The notes under the pieces were generated by a model. It did not search any database, had not been told where the DNA came from, and worked only from the letters and a program-made list of their open reading frames with translations. 64,000 nt of DNA from Bacteroidia bacterium (GTDB lineage: Bacteria; Bacteroidota; Bacteroidia; Flavobacteriales; Flavobacteriaceae), in contig JAUIGC010000003.1 of NCBI GenBank assembly GCA_030429835.1, forward strand, positions 1-64,000. Direction: 5' to 3'. Of the stretch, positions 28,665 through 39,007 are shown piece by piece (the first letter of the stretch is position 1; every line of letters starts with the position of its first letter). A program made the position numbers and the translations under genes.

Positions 28665-31280
28665 ATGAAGTGTATAATAATATGGTTGTTTTTCAGTTAT
28701 GCATACATACGTAGACCGTCTATTTTGAACTACAGAAACAAACTTTTTTTATCTGGCCTTTTAGGAACTTTGCTCTTCAATGCTTGTTCCACGAAAAAGG
28801 ATGCCTTCATCAATAGGAATTGGCATGCCCTGAATACCAAGTATAATACACTTTACAATGGCAATATTGCCTTTGAGGAAGGCAGGGCTACATTGAATGA
28901 TTCCTATAAGGACGATTATTGGGAAATCTTGCCCATAGAACGTTTGGAGGTCTCTGGAGACGTAAAATTGGATTCCGAGGACAACAACCCCAACTTTATC
29001 ATTGCAGAGGAAAAGGCCACCAAGGCCATCCAAAAGCACAGCATGGACATAAAGGACGAGGAACGAAATCCTCAGACCGATGAGGCTTTCTTACTATTGG
29101 GTAAGGCTCGATATTTTGACGAACGTTACATCCCGGCGCTGGAAGCATTCAATTATATATTGAACAAATACACGGAAAGTGACAAGCTGAACGAAGCGAG
29201 CATCTGGAGGGAAAAGGTGAATATCCGTTTGGAAAATGAAGAATTGGCGGTGAAGAACCTAAAACGGTTGATGAAGTATGAAACCCTGAAAGACCAGGAA
29301 TATGCGGATGCCCGTGCCATGCTGGCACAAGCCTACATTAACCTTAATGTGCCGGATACGGCCATTCAACAATTAAAGATAGCCTCCTACTATACCAAGA
29401 AGAATCCGGAGAAAGGTAGGTATTATTACATCATCGGTCAGTTATACGATCAATTGGGTTATAAGGACAGTGCCAATTACGCTTTTGACAAGGTTATTGA
29501 CCTGAACAGGAAATCCCCCAGAGTGTATATGATCAATGCCGAAATCCAGAAAATAAGGAATACGGCCATTACATCGGAAAACAATGAGGAAATGTTGGAA
29601 TACCTGACCGATTTGGAAGAAAATAGGGAAAATAGGCCGTTTTTGGATAAAATCTATAGGCAAATTGCCGAGTTCCATTTAGAGCAAAGTTCCGATAGTT
29701 TGGCCCTTGTTTATTTTAACAAATCGCTCCGGGCCACCCAAAATGAGCCAAAGTTAAATGCGCTCAATTATGAGAATTTGGCCGAATATAATTTTGATGA
29801 AAACAAGTACAAGAATGCCGGTGCGTATTTCGATAGTGTGTTGACCAATTTGGACGAAAACACAAAAAAATACCGCAGCATCAAAAAGAAGCTGGACAAC
29901 TTGGAAGATGTAATCAAATACGAGGACATTGTTCAATATACCGATAGTGTCATCGGTATATATCAAATGCCCGTTGATGACCAGATAGCCTATTTTGAAA
30001 AGCATATAGAAGAACTAAAAGCGGCCCAAGAGGCGGCCCAGAAAAAAGAGCGGGACAAGTTAACGGATGGGTTTGTCAACTTTGCGAAAAGTAAGGGTGG
30101 TAAGGAAAACAAGGGCAAGTTCTACTTTTATAATATTACCAGCTTGGGCTATGGACAGAACGACTTTAAAAACCGGTGGGGCAATCGGGAGCTTTCGGAT
30201 GACTGGAGATGGTCCAACAAATCGGTTTCCAAAATTTCCGAGGCAACCGGAGAACTTGTTGCAGAAAATGGCGGACAGGGTGCACCGGTATCTGAGGAAG
30301 AGAAATTCTCCCTGGATTTCTATATGGACAGAATCCCTAAGGAAGAATCCATAATCGATAGTCTTAAAACGGAGCGGAACTTTGCCAATTACCAATTAGG
30401 GTTAATCTATAAGGAAAAGTTCAATGAGAACCTGTTGGCCGCTGAAAAGTTGGAGGAAGTATTAGCCTCCAATCCAGAGGAGCGTTTAATTCTTCCGTCC
30501 AAGTACAATCTTTATAAAATATACGAAGAGGAGGGCAGTCCGCTAATGGCATCTATGAAAGCTGACATTATAGCCAACCATGGGGATTCCCGCTACGCGG
30601 AAATACTATTGAATCCACAAGCAGTGCTTGCAGATAATTCTGATAGCCCGGAGCGACGTTATGAAGCTTTGTTCAAAAAGTTTCAAGATCAAGAATTCCT
30701 GCAGGTAATTACAGGTTCGGAAGAAAATATAAACAGATTCACGGGCGACCCCATTGTACCTAAATTTGAAATGTTGAAGGCTAATGCCATTGGTAGGTTG
30801 CAAGGGTTCGAGGAGTTCAAGGAAGCCTTGAATTATGTGGCACTTACCTATCCCAATAGCCCAGAGGGCAAAAAGGCGGAGCAAATGGTCGCGGAGCAGC
30901 TCCCAAAATTGGAACCTACGGATTTTTCCCCAGAAACAGGTTCTACAGGAACCTCCAACTGGAAAGTCGTTTTTCCGTTTAAAAGAAGCAATAATGAAAA
31001 GGCGCTAAAATTGATGGAGCTTTTGAAAAAATCAATTGTGGATTTAAAGTACAAGAACATTGTGTCCAAGGACATATATAACTTGGAAGACCAATTTGTG
31101 GTGGTCCACGGCTTTAAATCGAAAGACTTTGCATTGGGTTACTCGGAACTTTTAAAAAACAATAAGGATTACCGGGTTGCTGATGAGAATTTCGTAATTT
31201 TATCGGACAACTATAAAATAATACAGGTACATAAGAACTTAGAGGCATACAGAAATACACTTTTAACCCCAAAACCTTGA
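28665..31280 (+). CDS. porW: Type IX secretion / gliding motility lipoprotein PorW (SprE), TPR-containing
   Basis: Lipobox-like NYRNKLFLSGLLGTLLFNACSTKKDAFINRNWHALNTKYNTLYNG; long TPR array. In-frame TTG at 28725 (MNYRNKLF...) may be the real start. Confidence 0.85.
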   Translation: MKCIIIWLFFSYAYIRRPSILNYRNKLFLSGLLGTLLFNACSTKKDAFINRNWHALNTKYNTLYNGNIAFEEGRATLNDSYKDDYWEILPIERLEVSGDVKLDSEDNNPNFIIAEEKATKAIQKHSMDIKDEERNPQTDEAFLLLGKARYFDERYIPALEAFNYILNKYTESDKLNEASIWREKVNIRLENEELAVKNLKRLMKYETLKDQEYADARAMLAQAYINLNVPDTAIQQLKIASYYTKKNPEKGRYYYIIGQLYDQLGYKDSANYAFDKVIDLNRKSPRVYMINAEIQKIRNTAITSENNEEMLEYLTDLEENRENRPFLDKIYRQIAEFHLEQSSDSLALVYFNKSLRATQNEPKLNALNYENLAEYNFDENKYKNAGAYFDSVLTNLDENTKKYRSIKKKLDNLEDVIKYEDIVQYTDSVIGIYQMPVDDQIAYFEKHIEELKAAQEAAQKKERDKLTDGFVNFAKSKGGKENKGKFYFYNITSLGYGQNDFKNRWGNRELSDDWRWSNKSVSKISEATGELVAENGGQGAPVSEEEKFSLDFYMDRIPKEESIIDSLKTERNFANYQLGLIYKEKFNENLLAAEKLEEVLASNPEERLILPSKYNLYKIYEEEGSPLMASMKADIIANHGDSRYAEILLNPQAVLADNSDSPERRYEALFKKFQDQEFLQVITGSEENINRFTGDPIVPKFEMLKANAIGRLQGFEEFKEALNYVALTYPNSPEGKKAEQMVAEQLPKLEPTDFSPETGSTGTSNWKVVFPFKRSNNEKALKLMELLKKSIVDLKYKNIVSKDIYNLEDQFVVVHGFKSKDFALGYSELLKNNKDYRVADENFVILSDNYKIIQVHKNLEAYRNTLLTPKP

Positions 31281-31283
31281 AAA

Positions 31284-31727
31284 ATGTTTTCAGACAAACA
31301 AAAACCTAGAACTATGAGCGAAATAGGAGGACAACCCAACAGAATTGAAAAGAACACGAAGATTAAAGGAGATATTATTTCCGAAGCGGATTTTCGTATC
31401 GATGGAAAATTGGACGGTAATGTAAAAACATCCGGCAAAGTGGTCATTGGTAAGGATGGTTATATACACGGAAAGGTCGAATGTGTGAACGCGGACATAG
31501 AAGGAAGCTTTAACGGAGAACTTTTGGTTTCTGACCTACTTTCCTTAAAATCGTCTGCTGTAATAGAAGGTACCGTTTCCGTATCCAAACTGGCCGTTGA
31601 GCCAGGAGCTACGTTCAACGCATCTTGCACCATGGGCGGTGGAAAATCAGGTGGCGCATTAAATACCAATTCAGGTGGGTTTAAGCCTTCCATGAGCGGA
31701 AAGAATGAGCCAGCAAAAGCCTCGTAA
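31284..31727 (+). CDS. Bactofilin family polymer-forming protein
   Basis: NRIEKNTKIKGDIISEADFRIDGKLDGNVKTSGKVVIGKDGYIHGKVE beta-helix repeats. Confidence 0.93.
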   Translation: MFSDKQKPRTMSEIGGQPNRIEKNTKIKGDIISEADFRIDGKLDGNVKTSGKVVIGKDGYIHGKVECVNADIEGSFNGELLVSDLLSLKSSAVIEGTVSVSKLAVEPGATFNASCTMGGGKSGGALNTNSGGFKPSMSGKNEPAKAS

Positions 31728-31929
31728 CGATTCTAACCTTTTACGTACGGCGGCAAGTCTCTCTGGAATTGCCATTCAAATGGGAGCCACCATTTACTTG
31801 GGGAATCTATTGGGAACCTGGCTGGATGAAAAATTTCAAAAGACCTTTTTAGAGGACACCATTACATTACTTGCCGTATTTTTGTCCATATATCTGGTCA
31901 TTAAAAAGGTAATGGCCCTTAACAAATAG
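31705..31929 (+). CDS. AtpZ/AtpI family protein
   Basis: LLRTAASLSGIAIQMGATIYLGNLLGTWLDEKF; overlaps bactofilin; immediately upstream of atp genes. Confidence 0.87.
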   Translation: MSQQKPRNDSNLLRTAASLSGIAIQMGATIYLGNLLGTWLDEKFQKTFLEDTITLLAVFLSIYLVIKKVMALNK

Positions 31930-31935
31930 GTACAA

Positions 31936-32322
31936 TTGCTCAAAAGAATAGTATTATATATAATCGTGTTCATCTTGGTGGGCGCGATTTCCTTTTTTAT
32001 CCATAATACGTTGCTTGGCAATATAGACCGTGGGTTTCACCTTTTGTTGGAAAAGGCGTATGTCTTTCATTTTTTGTTCTCATTGGTGCTTGTTGTGGCA
32101 TTTCAATTTTTATCAAAGGTCAAAAAACTGGTCCCTCAACTCGGGTTTTTATATATTGCCACGCTAGTTTTTAAAATTGTGGTCTTTACCGCCATGTTCT
32201 ATCCGCAACTTATGGGAGATCAGCCACTTCCCCATTTTTACAGGGCCATGATCCTTATTCCCATTTTTATATTTCTGACTTTGGAAGTGATTTTTGTTTC
32301 AAAAATTATACGTGAAAAATAA
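31936..32322 (+). CDS. Small membrane protein (DUF6168-like / AtpI-position protein)
   Basis: 128 aa, four hydrophobic helices, between atpZ and atpB; non-ATG start likely (TTG at 31936). Confidence 0.65.
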   Translation: MLKRIVLYIIVFILVGAISFFIHNTLLGNIDRGFHLLLEKAYVFHFLFSLVLVVAFQFLSKVKKLVPQLGFLYIATLVFKIVVFTAMFYPQLMGDQPLPHFYRAMILIPIFIFLTLEVIFVSKIIREK

Positions 32323-32349
32323 GCCTAAATTTTAAGGCTTTAAAATTCT

Positions 32350-32378
32350 TTGTATTACAGTAAGAATGACTACTTTTG
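32350..32378 (+). promoter_or_regulatory. Bacteroidota sigma-A-type promoter for atpB
   Basis: TTG-N18-TACTTTTG (matches TTG...TAnnTTTG consensus), 40 nt before the atpB ATG. Confidence 0.65.
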
Positions 32379-32418
32379 CGCAAATTTTCAGGAGCATAAT
32401 TTTTTTGATAAAGAAATA

Positions 32419-33597
32419 ATGAAGGAAGTTTCAAAAGTGGTTAAAAATCTCGTATTGTTTATTGCAATAGTAAGTTCACTCCAGGGGTTTGCTTTCTCCG
32501 AGGGTCAGGATGAAGGTGCGGTAAAAGGTTCGGAAAGGGTAAATGAATATATTCAACATCACATTAAGGACTCTCATGATTTTCATTTATTTTCCTATAC
32601 CAATAGCCAAGGGGAAAGGAAACACGTAGGTTTTCCGTTGCCCGTAATCTTATGGTCCAGTAACGGTTTAGTAACCTTTATGTCCTCTGAATTTCATCAT
32701 GATGATAATGGTGAGGTTATCGTAGAACGTAATGGTTCCAAATTTGTGAAATTGCACAGCAAGATTTATGAATTGGAAGAAGGTGCAACCACGGTAAATT
32801 TTGACGAGGAACATCATGCGACCAATGCTCAAAAAGTATTGGATTTTTCCATCACTAAAAGTGTTTTTGGAATTTTACTGGTCGGGCTCTTTATGCTATT
32901 GGCGTTCTCTTCTTTGGCAAGGCAATACAAAAACAAAAGCGTACCTACCGGTTTTGGTAGGGTTTTAGAGCCGTTGGTCATCTACGTGAGGGACGAAATC
33001 GCAAAACCGAATATCGGAGAAAAAAAGTACAGACAGTTTACAGGATATCTTTTGACTGTGTTTTTCTTTATATGGATCTTGAACCTTTTAGGGCTTACTC
33101 CATTTGGGTTTAATGTTACCGGACAAGTTGCAGTAACGGCCGCCTTGGCCATTTTTACCTTGATTATATATACGGTAAGTGGCAATAAGGATTATTGGAT
33201 GCATATGCTGTGGATGCCTGGAGTACCTGTTCTGATTAGACCGGTTTTGGCCATAATCGAATTAGCGGGTGCATTTTTAATCAAGCCTTTCTCCCTGCTT
33301 GTGCGTTTGTTTGCAAACATCACCGCCGGCCATATTGTGTTTATGAGCTTGATAGCCATCATGTTTGTATTCAAAGAAACGTTAGGAACTGCTGGAGCAA
33401 CTGGCTTATCGGTGTTCTTATCTGTATTGATATTGATTATTGAAATTTTGGTCGCCTTTTTACAGGCCTATATTTTTACCATGCTTTCGGCATTGTTTAT
33501 TGGTATGGCGGTAGCGGAGCATGATCACGAACATCATCATGATGTTGAAGGGCATGAAATGCCAGATGAAGAAGATGTAAGGGCAGATTTTATTTAA
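32419..33597 (+). CDS. atpB: F0F1 ATP synthase subunit A
   Basis: Signal-peptide-like N-term and soluble extension, RLFANITAGHIV, IEILVAFLQAYIFTML motifs; His-rich C-term. Confidence 0.96.
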   Translation: MKEVSKVVKNLVLFIAIVSSLQGFAFSEGQDEGAVKGSERVNEYIQHHIKDSHDFHLFSYTNSQGERKHVGFPLPVILWSSNGLVTFMSSEFHHDDNGEVIVERNGSKFVKLHSKIYELEEGATTVNFDEEHHATNAQKVLDFSITKSVFGILLVGLFMLLAFSSLARQYKNKSVPTGFGRVLEPLVIYVRDEIAKPNIGEKKYRQFTGYLLTVFFFIWILNLLGLTPFGFNVTGQVAVTAALAIFTLIIYTVSGNKDYWMHMLWMPGVPVLIRPVLAIIELAGAFLIKPFSLLVRLFANITAGHIVFMSLIAIMFVFKETLGTAGATGLSVFLSVLILIIEILVAFLQAYIFTMLSALFIGMAVAEHDHEHHHDVEGHEMPDEEDVRADFI

Positions 33598-33619
33598 CAC
33601 GAGTGTATTTTTAATTTAA

Positions 33620-33829
<210 letters not shown>

Positions 33830-33923
33830 AAAGCCTTTGAAGTTATTAAGATACGTCTCTGCAACGGTTGGTTGCAGAGCGTATTTTAAATTAAAAAACA
33901 AGAGAATTTAATTTTTCGATATA

Positions 33924-34424
33924 ATGGAAACTTTATTAAACGATTTTTCACCCGGTTTATTTATAGTTCAGACTGTTCTATTAATTGCGATTATTGCCCT
34001 TATGGTAAAATTCGCATGGAAACCTATCATCAATTCCTTAAATGAAAGGGAGACCGGGATCCAAGAAGCATTGGCTGCTGCAGAAAGGGCAAAGGCAGAT
34101 ATGCAAAATCTACAAGCGGATAATGATAGAATGCTGCAGGAAGCTCGTGCTGAACGTGAGGCGATGTTGAAGGAGGCCCGTGAGATTAAAGAGAAAATGA
34201 TTGCAGATTCCAAGGAGCAGGCCAAGATAGAAGGAGATAAAATGATCAAGCAGGCCCAAGCTACCATTGAGAGTGAAAAGAAGGCCGCAGTTGCAGAACT
34301 AAAAAGTCAGGTTGCGGAGCTATCGGTTTCCATAGCCGAAAAGGTAATAAAAGAGGAATTGTCGGGAAAAGACAAACAATTGAAGCTAGTTGAGAAAATG
34401 CTAGGGGATATCAAATTGAACTAA
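33924..34424 (+). CDS. atpF: F0F1 ATP synthase subunit B
   Basis: N-term TM then long coiled coil; KFAWKPIINSLNERE. Confidence 0.96.
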   Translation: METLLNDFSPGLFIVQTVLLIAIIALMVKFAWKPIINSLNERETGIQEALAAAERAKADMQNLQADNDRMLQEARAEREAMLKEAREIKEKMIADSKEQAKIEGDKMIKQAQATIESEKKAAVAELKSQVAELSVSIAEKVIKEELSGKDKQLKLVEKMLGDIKLN

Positions 34425-34427
34425 ACG

Positions 34428-34967
34428 ATGAGTAATTCCAGAGCGGCAATACGATATGCCAAGGCAATCTTGGATTTAGCGGTAGAAAATAAGGCAACAA
34501 ACGCTGTTGAAAAAGACATGCGCAATGTGGTTGCCACCATATCTGAAAGCAAGGAGCTTAGGGATATGCTTTCCAACCCAGTAATTTCTGGATCGGCAAA
34601 GAAGGATGTACTTAAAGCCGTTTTTAAAGGAGGGCATGCCATTTCAGAGGGGCTGATGAATATGTTGGTGGATAATAAGCGTCTTTCCATTTTAAATGAA
34701 GTGGCCTTAAAATACGTTATTCTTAATGAGGATTTGAAAGGAAAGGGGGTAGCTTATGTAACCACGGCCGTTCCAATGACAGATTCCTTGGAAAAGCAAG
34801 TGTTGAAACAAGTGGCTTCCATTACAGGTAATGAGGTTACTATTGAGAATAAAATAGATGAAAGCATTATTGGTGGTTTTATATTAAGGGTAGGAGATTT
34901 GCAGTATGATGCAAGTGTATCCAATAAATTGAATAATTTAAGAAGAGAATTTACAAACAGTCTATAA
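34428..34967 (+). CDS. atpH: ATP synthase F1 subunit delta
   Basis: RYAKAILDLAVE..., C-term IDESIIGGFILRVGDLQYDASVSNKL. Confidence 0.96.
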   Translation: MSNSRAAIRYAKAILDLAVENKATNAVEKDMRNVVATISESKELRDMLSNPVISGSAKKDVLKAVFKGGHAISEGLMNMLVDNKRLSILNEVALKYVILNEDLKGKGVAYVTTAVPMTDSLEKQVLKQVASITGNEVTIENKIDESIIGGFILRVGDLQYDASVSNKLNNLRREFTNSL

Positions 34968-34990
34968 TTAAATTTCATAAAAGAAATTTA

Positions 34991-35010
34991 CCCTGAGCGT
35001 AGCCGAAGGG
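34991..35010. repeat. REP-like short element in atpH-atpA spacer
   Basis: CCCTGAGCGTAGCCGAAGGG, a form of the widespread CCCTGAGCGnAGnCGAAGGG element. Confidence 0.55.
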
Positions 35011-35031
35011 ATTATCTTAAACAAGAACAAA

Positions 35032-36609
35032 ATGGCAGGAGTAAAAGCCGCAGAAGTATCGGCAATTTTAAAGAAACAATTATCAGGATTTGATGCAACC
35101 GCTACTTTGGACGAAGTAGGAACTGTATTACAAGTAGGTGATGGTATTGCCAGGGTCTATGGTTTGGCAAATGCCCAATACGGGGAGTTGGTAGAGTTTG
35201 ATGGCGGTTTGGAAGGAATCGTCCTGAACTTGGAAGAGGATAATGTAGGTGTTGTATTGCTTGGACCTTCTAAAGAAGTTGGTGAAGGTACAACCGTAAA
35301 AAGAACACAGCGAATTGCCTCTATCAATGTAGGGGAAGGAATTGTGGGACGGGTTGTGGATACTTTGGGTAACCCGATCGATGGTAAAGGGCCTATCACT
35401 GGTGAAACTTATGAAATGCCATTGGAGCGTAAGGCACCTGGTGTAATCTACAGGGAGCCTGTAACCGAGCCGATGCAATCCGGTATCAAGGCAATCGACG
35501 CCATGATTCCAGTAGGTAGAGGTCAGCGAGAGTTGGTCATCGGGGACCGTCAAACTGGAAAGACTACAGTTTGTATCGATACTATCTTGAACCAAAAAGA
35601 ATTTTACGATGCCGGAGAGCCTGTGTATTGTATCTATGTTGCCGTAGGTCAAAAGGCTTCAACCGTTGCCGGAATCGCACAGATATTGGAAGATAAAGGT
35701 GCTTTGGCGTATACAACTATCGTTGCGGCAAACGCTTCAGATCCTGCTCCTATGCAGGTATATGCCCCTTTTGCCGGAGCATCCATTGGTGAGTACTTTA
35801 GGGATACCGGTCGCCCTGCATTGATTATCTATGATGATTTATCAAAGCAAGCGGTGGCTTACCGTGAGGTTTCATTGTTGTTAAGAAGGCCACCAGGACG
35901 TGAGGCCTACCCAGGGGACGTTTTCTACCTACACTCCAGATTGTTGGAGCGTGCGGCGAAAGTGATCAACGATGATGATATTGCGAAGAATATGAACGAT
36001 TTGCCAGAGGTGTTAAAACCGATGGTAAAAGGAGGAGGTTCTTTGACTGCATTGCCTATTATTGAAACACAGGCAGGTGACGTATCTGCCTATATCCCAA
36101 CCAACGTTATTTCCATTACGGATGGTCAGATTTTCTTGGAGCAGGATTTGTTCAACCAAGGGGTTAGACCTGCCATTAACGTGGGTATATCCGTATCCCG
36201 TGTAGGTGGTAACGCACAGATCAAGTCCATGAAAAAAGTGGCGGGTACCTTGAAACTGGACCAGGCTCAGTTTCGTGAATTGGAGGCTTTTGCCAAGTTT
36301 GGTTCAGATTTGGATGCGGCTACCCTAAATGTAATCGAAAAGGGACGTAGAAACGTTGAAATCCTAAAACAGGCGCAGAACGATCCATATACCGTTGAAG
36401 ATCAAATCGCAATCATTTATGCTGGATCTAAAAACCTATTACGTGACGTTCCTGTGGAAAAAGTAAAGGAGTTCGAGCGTGACTATCTGGAGTTTTTGAA
36501 CGCCAAACATCGTGATGTTTTGGATACCTTAAAGGCAGGGAAACTAACTGATGAGGTTACCGATACCCTTGCTACGGTATGTAAGGAGCTTTCGGCTAAG
36601 TACAAGTAA
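35032..36609 (+). CDS. atpA: F0F1 ATP synthase subunit alpha
   Basis: [16 protein letters not shown]-loop, [42 protein letters not shown]. Confidence 0.98.
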   Translation: MAGVKAAEVSAILKKQLSGFDATATLDEVGTVLQVGDGIARVYGLANAQYGELVEFDGGLEGIVLNLEEDNVGVVLLGPSKEVGEGTTVKRTQRIASINVGEGIVGRVVDTLGNPIDGKGPITGETYEMPLERKAPGVIYREPVTEPMQSGIKAIDAMIPVGRGQRELVIGDRQTGKTTVCIDTILNQKEFYDAGEPVYCIYVAVGQKASTVAGIAQILEDKGALAYTTIVAANASDPAPMQVYAPFAGASIGEYFRDTGRPALIIYDDLSKQAVAYREVSLLLRRPPGREAYPGDVFYLHSRLLERAAKVINDDDIAKNMNDLPEVLKPMVKGGGSLTALPIIETQAGDVSAYIPTNVISITDGQIFLEQDLFNQGVRPAINVGISVSRVGGNAQIKSMKKVAGTLKLDQAQFRELEAFAKFGSDLDAATLNVIEKGRRNVEILKQAQNDPYTVEDQIAIIYAGSKNLLRDVPVEKVKEFERDYLEFLNAKHRDVLDTLKAGKLTDEVTDTLATVCKELSAKYK

Positions 36610-36687
36610 TTTAGGAAAAACAAGTACAGCGTAGTTGGTGCTTAAATAAAGTTAAGCACTATTAACTAACTGCTAAATGCTATAAAT

Positions 36688-37548
36688 ATGGCCAATTTAA
36701 AGGAAATACGAAATAGGATTACATCGGTTTCTTCAACCATGCAGATAACCAGTGCCATGAAAATGGTATCTGCGGCAAAGTTGAAAAAGGCCCAAGATGC
36801 CATAACGGCCATGCGACCCTATGCCGATAAACTTACTGAGCTATTGCAAAACCTTAGTGCAAGTTTGGAAGGTGATTCTGGAAGTGTATATGCGGACAAT
36901 AGGGTAGTAAATAAGGTTTTGGTCGTTGCTATCACCTCTAATCGTGGACTTTGTGGTGCGTTCAACACCAATATCTTGAAGCAGAGCACCAACTTAATAG
37001 AGAATGTTTACAGTGCTAAGCAGGTAGATTTTGTAGCCATAGGGAAAAAAGCTGATGATTATTTGAGAAAGCGTTACAACGTCATTTCCAGTCACAATGG
37101 AATTTTTGACGACCTTACGTTTGATAACGTGGCCGATATAGCTGAAATCTTGATGGAAAAGTTTGCCAACGGTGAATATGACCGCATTGATATCGTCTAT
37201 AACAAATTTAAGAATGCGGCTACCCAAATAGTCATGACAGAGCAGTTTTTGCCTATTACCCCGGTTCAAAATGAGGAAGGTAACAATGCCGATTACATGT
37301 TTGAACCTTCAAAGGCGGAGATTGTGGAGCAATTGATTCCAAAATCCTTAAAAACCCAGCTCTACAAAGGTATCAGGGATTCTTTCGCTAGTGAGCACGG
37401 AGCCCGTATGACGGCTATGCACAAGGCTACGGACAACGCAAAGGAACTTAGGGACCAATTGAAATTGACGTATAACAAAGCGAGACAGGCTGCCATTACC
37501 AACGAAATCTTGGAAATTGTTGGTGGTGCGGAGGCACTGAACAATTAG
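36688..37548 (+). CDS. atpG: ATP synthase F1 subunit gamma
   Basis: LKEIRNRITSVSSTMQITSAMKMVSAAKL, TNRGLCGAFNTN, RQAAITNEILEIVGGAEAL. Confidence 0.98.
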   Translation: MANLKEIRNRITSVSSTMQITSAMKMVSAAKLKKAQDAITAMRPYADKLTELLQNLSASLEGDSGSVYADNRVVNKVLVVAITSNRGLCGAFNTNILKQSTNLIENVYSAKQVDFVAIGKKADDYLRKRYNVISSHNGIFDDLTFDNVADIAEILMEKFANGEYDRIDIVYNKFKNAATQIVMTEQFLPITPVQNEEGNNADYMFEPSKAEIVEQLIPKSLKTQLYKGIRDSFASEHGARMTAMHKATDNAKELRDQLKLTYNKARQAAITNEILEIVGGAEALNN

Positions 37549-37611
37549 GCGTAAGCCAAATTTTCAAAAGCAGAAGCTTTGAATAATTAAAAATTTATAG
37601 AGAATTTTTAT

Positions 37612-37637
37612 AAACCCCTTCGGAAACGTAGGGGTTT
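37612..37637 (+). terminator. Intrinsic terminator downstream of atpG
   Basis: AAACCCCT-tcggaaacgt-AGGGGTTT then TATTTT. Confidence 0.8.
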
Positions 37638-37682
37638 TATTTTGTTCTTAAGACACTATTTTTTCCGACTTTTGTCGCCAGT

Positions 37683-38939
37683 ATGAAATCAAAAAAGACA
37701 GCCCTACTTTTTATTTTCGTGACCATCCTTGTGGATGTCATTGGAATAGGAATAATTCTTCCTATTATTCCTGAATTGATTATGGAACTTACAGGGGAAG
37801 GCACCGCAATAGCCGTAATTTATGGGATGTGGTTGACTACCGCCTTCGCAGGCATGCAATTTTTGTTTTCTCCGGTCCTAGGTGAAATCTCCGATAAGTT
37901 TGGTAGACGGCCCATTTTATTGATGGCATTGCTAGGTCTGAGTATCGACTATCTGATCCATGCATGGGCCCCAAGTATCATTTGGTTGTTTCTGGGAAGA
38001 TTTTTAGCAGGTATTACAGGAGCAAGTTTTACGGTGGCCTCGGCATACATTGCTGATGTCAGCACCAAAGAGAACAAGGCAAAGAATTTCGGATTGATCG
38101 GTGCTGCCTTTGGCCTTGGTTTTATAATTGGTCCCGGAGTAGGTGGTTTCTTTGGTGAAATTGATATTCGTCTGCCATTTTATATCGCTGCGGGACTCAC
38201 GTTTTCTAATTTTCTTTTTGGGTTGTTCTTTGTGCCCGAATCCCTGACTCCTGAAAATAGAAGGGCAATTAACCCTATGAAAATGATTCCCGGGGTTTCC
38301 TTGTTCGCCTTACGAAAGTACAAAGGAGTGCTATTGCTTATTTTCGCCTTCTTTTTGGCGAATTTGGCAGGACAAGCTTTGCCATCTACCTGGTCCTACT
38401 ATGGTATTGAACGATATAATTGGAGCCCTAAGGAAATAGGGGTTTCATTAATGGTTGTAGGTTTGCTGGTAGCCATTGTTCAAGGTGTACTGGTAGGGGT
38501 TTTGGTGAAAAAGTTTGGAAAGCGCTTCGTAGTCACGGTTGGTTTTTTACTTTGGACGATAGGGATGTTTTTCTTTTCCCTAGCTTCTGAACCCTGGATG
38601 TTATACGCCTTTTTAATACCATATGCGCTGGGTGGCGTAGCAGGGCCCACAGTACAGGGAATCATTTCCAACCAAGTTTCCGAAAAAGAACAGGGAAATC
38701 TTCAAGGTTCCATTACCGGCCTAGTGAGCATTACGGCCATTTTAGGGCAATTGGTATTTTCTCCCGTATTTTACTTTTTTATACGTCCTGGGGGAGAAAT
38801 ATACTATCCGGGTGCGCCGTATACCTTGGCTGCTATTTTCTTGTTAATAGCCTTTCTGATGGCATTTTTTGCCATGAAACGTTTGGAGTTGGAAGATGAG
38901 AAAGCCCCTGTGGAGGTACAAGATGGTATAATTCCATGA
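37683..38939 (+). CDS. MFS transporter, TCR/Tet (TetA-like) family
   Basis: GEISDKFGRRPILLMALLG motif A, GRFLAGITGASFTVASAYIADVS; 418 aa. Confidence 0.9.
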   Translation: MKSKKTALLFIFVTILVDVIGIGIILPIIPELIMELTGEGTAIAVIYGMWLTTAFAGMQFLFSPVLGEISDKFGRRPILLMALLGLSIDYLIHAWAPSIIWLFLGRFLAGITGASFTVASAYIADVSTKENKAKNFGLIGAAFGLGFIIGPGVGGFFGEIDIRLPFYIAAGLTFSNFLFGLFFVPESLTPENRRAINPMKMIPGVSLFALRKYKGVLLLIFAFFLANLAGQALPSTWSYYGIERYNWSPKEIGVSLMVVGLLVAIVQGVLVGVLVKKFGKRFVVTVGFLLWTIGMFFFSLASEPWMLYAFLIPYALGGVAGPTVQGIISNQVSEKEQGNLQGSITGLVSITAILGQLVFSPVFYFFIRPGGEIYYPGAPYTLAAIFLLIAFLMAFFAMKRLELEDEKAPVEVQDGIIP

Positions 38940-39007
38940 AAACGGGATTAAACCAACTTTGTTTGTCTGTGGTAAATGGGTACATTTAACACTTCAATCT
39001 AAGGTGT

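Noticed and set aside
30060-30395. Overlapping antisense ORFs inside porW
   Set aside because: Short, mutually overlapping frames opposite a well-supported CDS.
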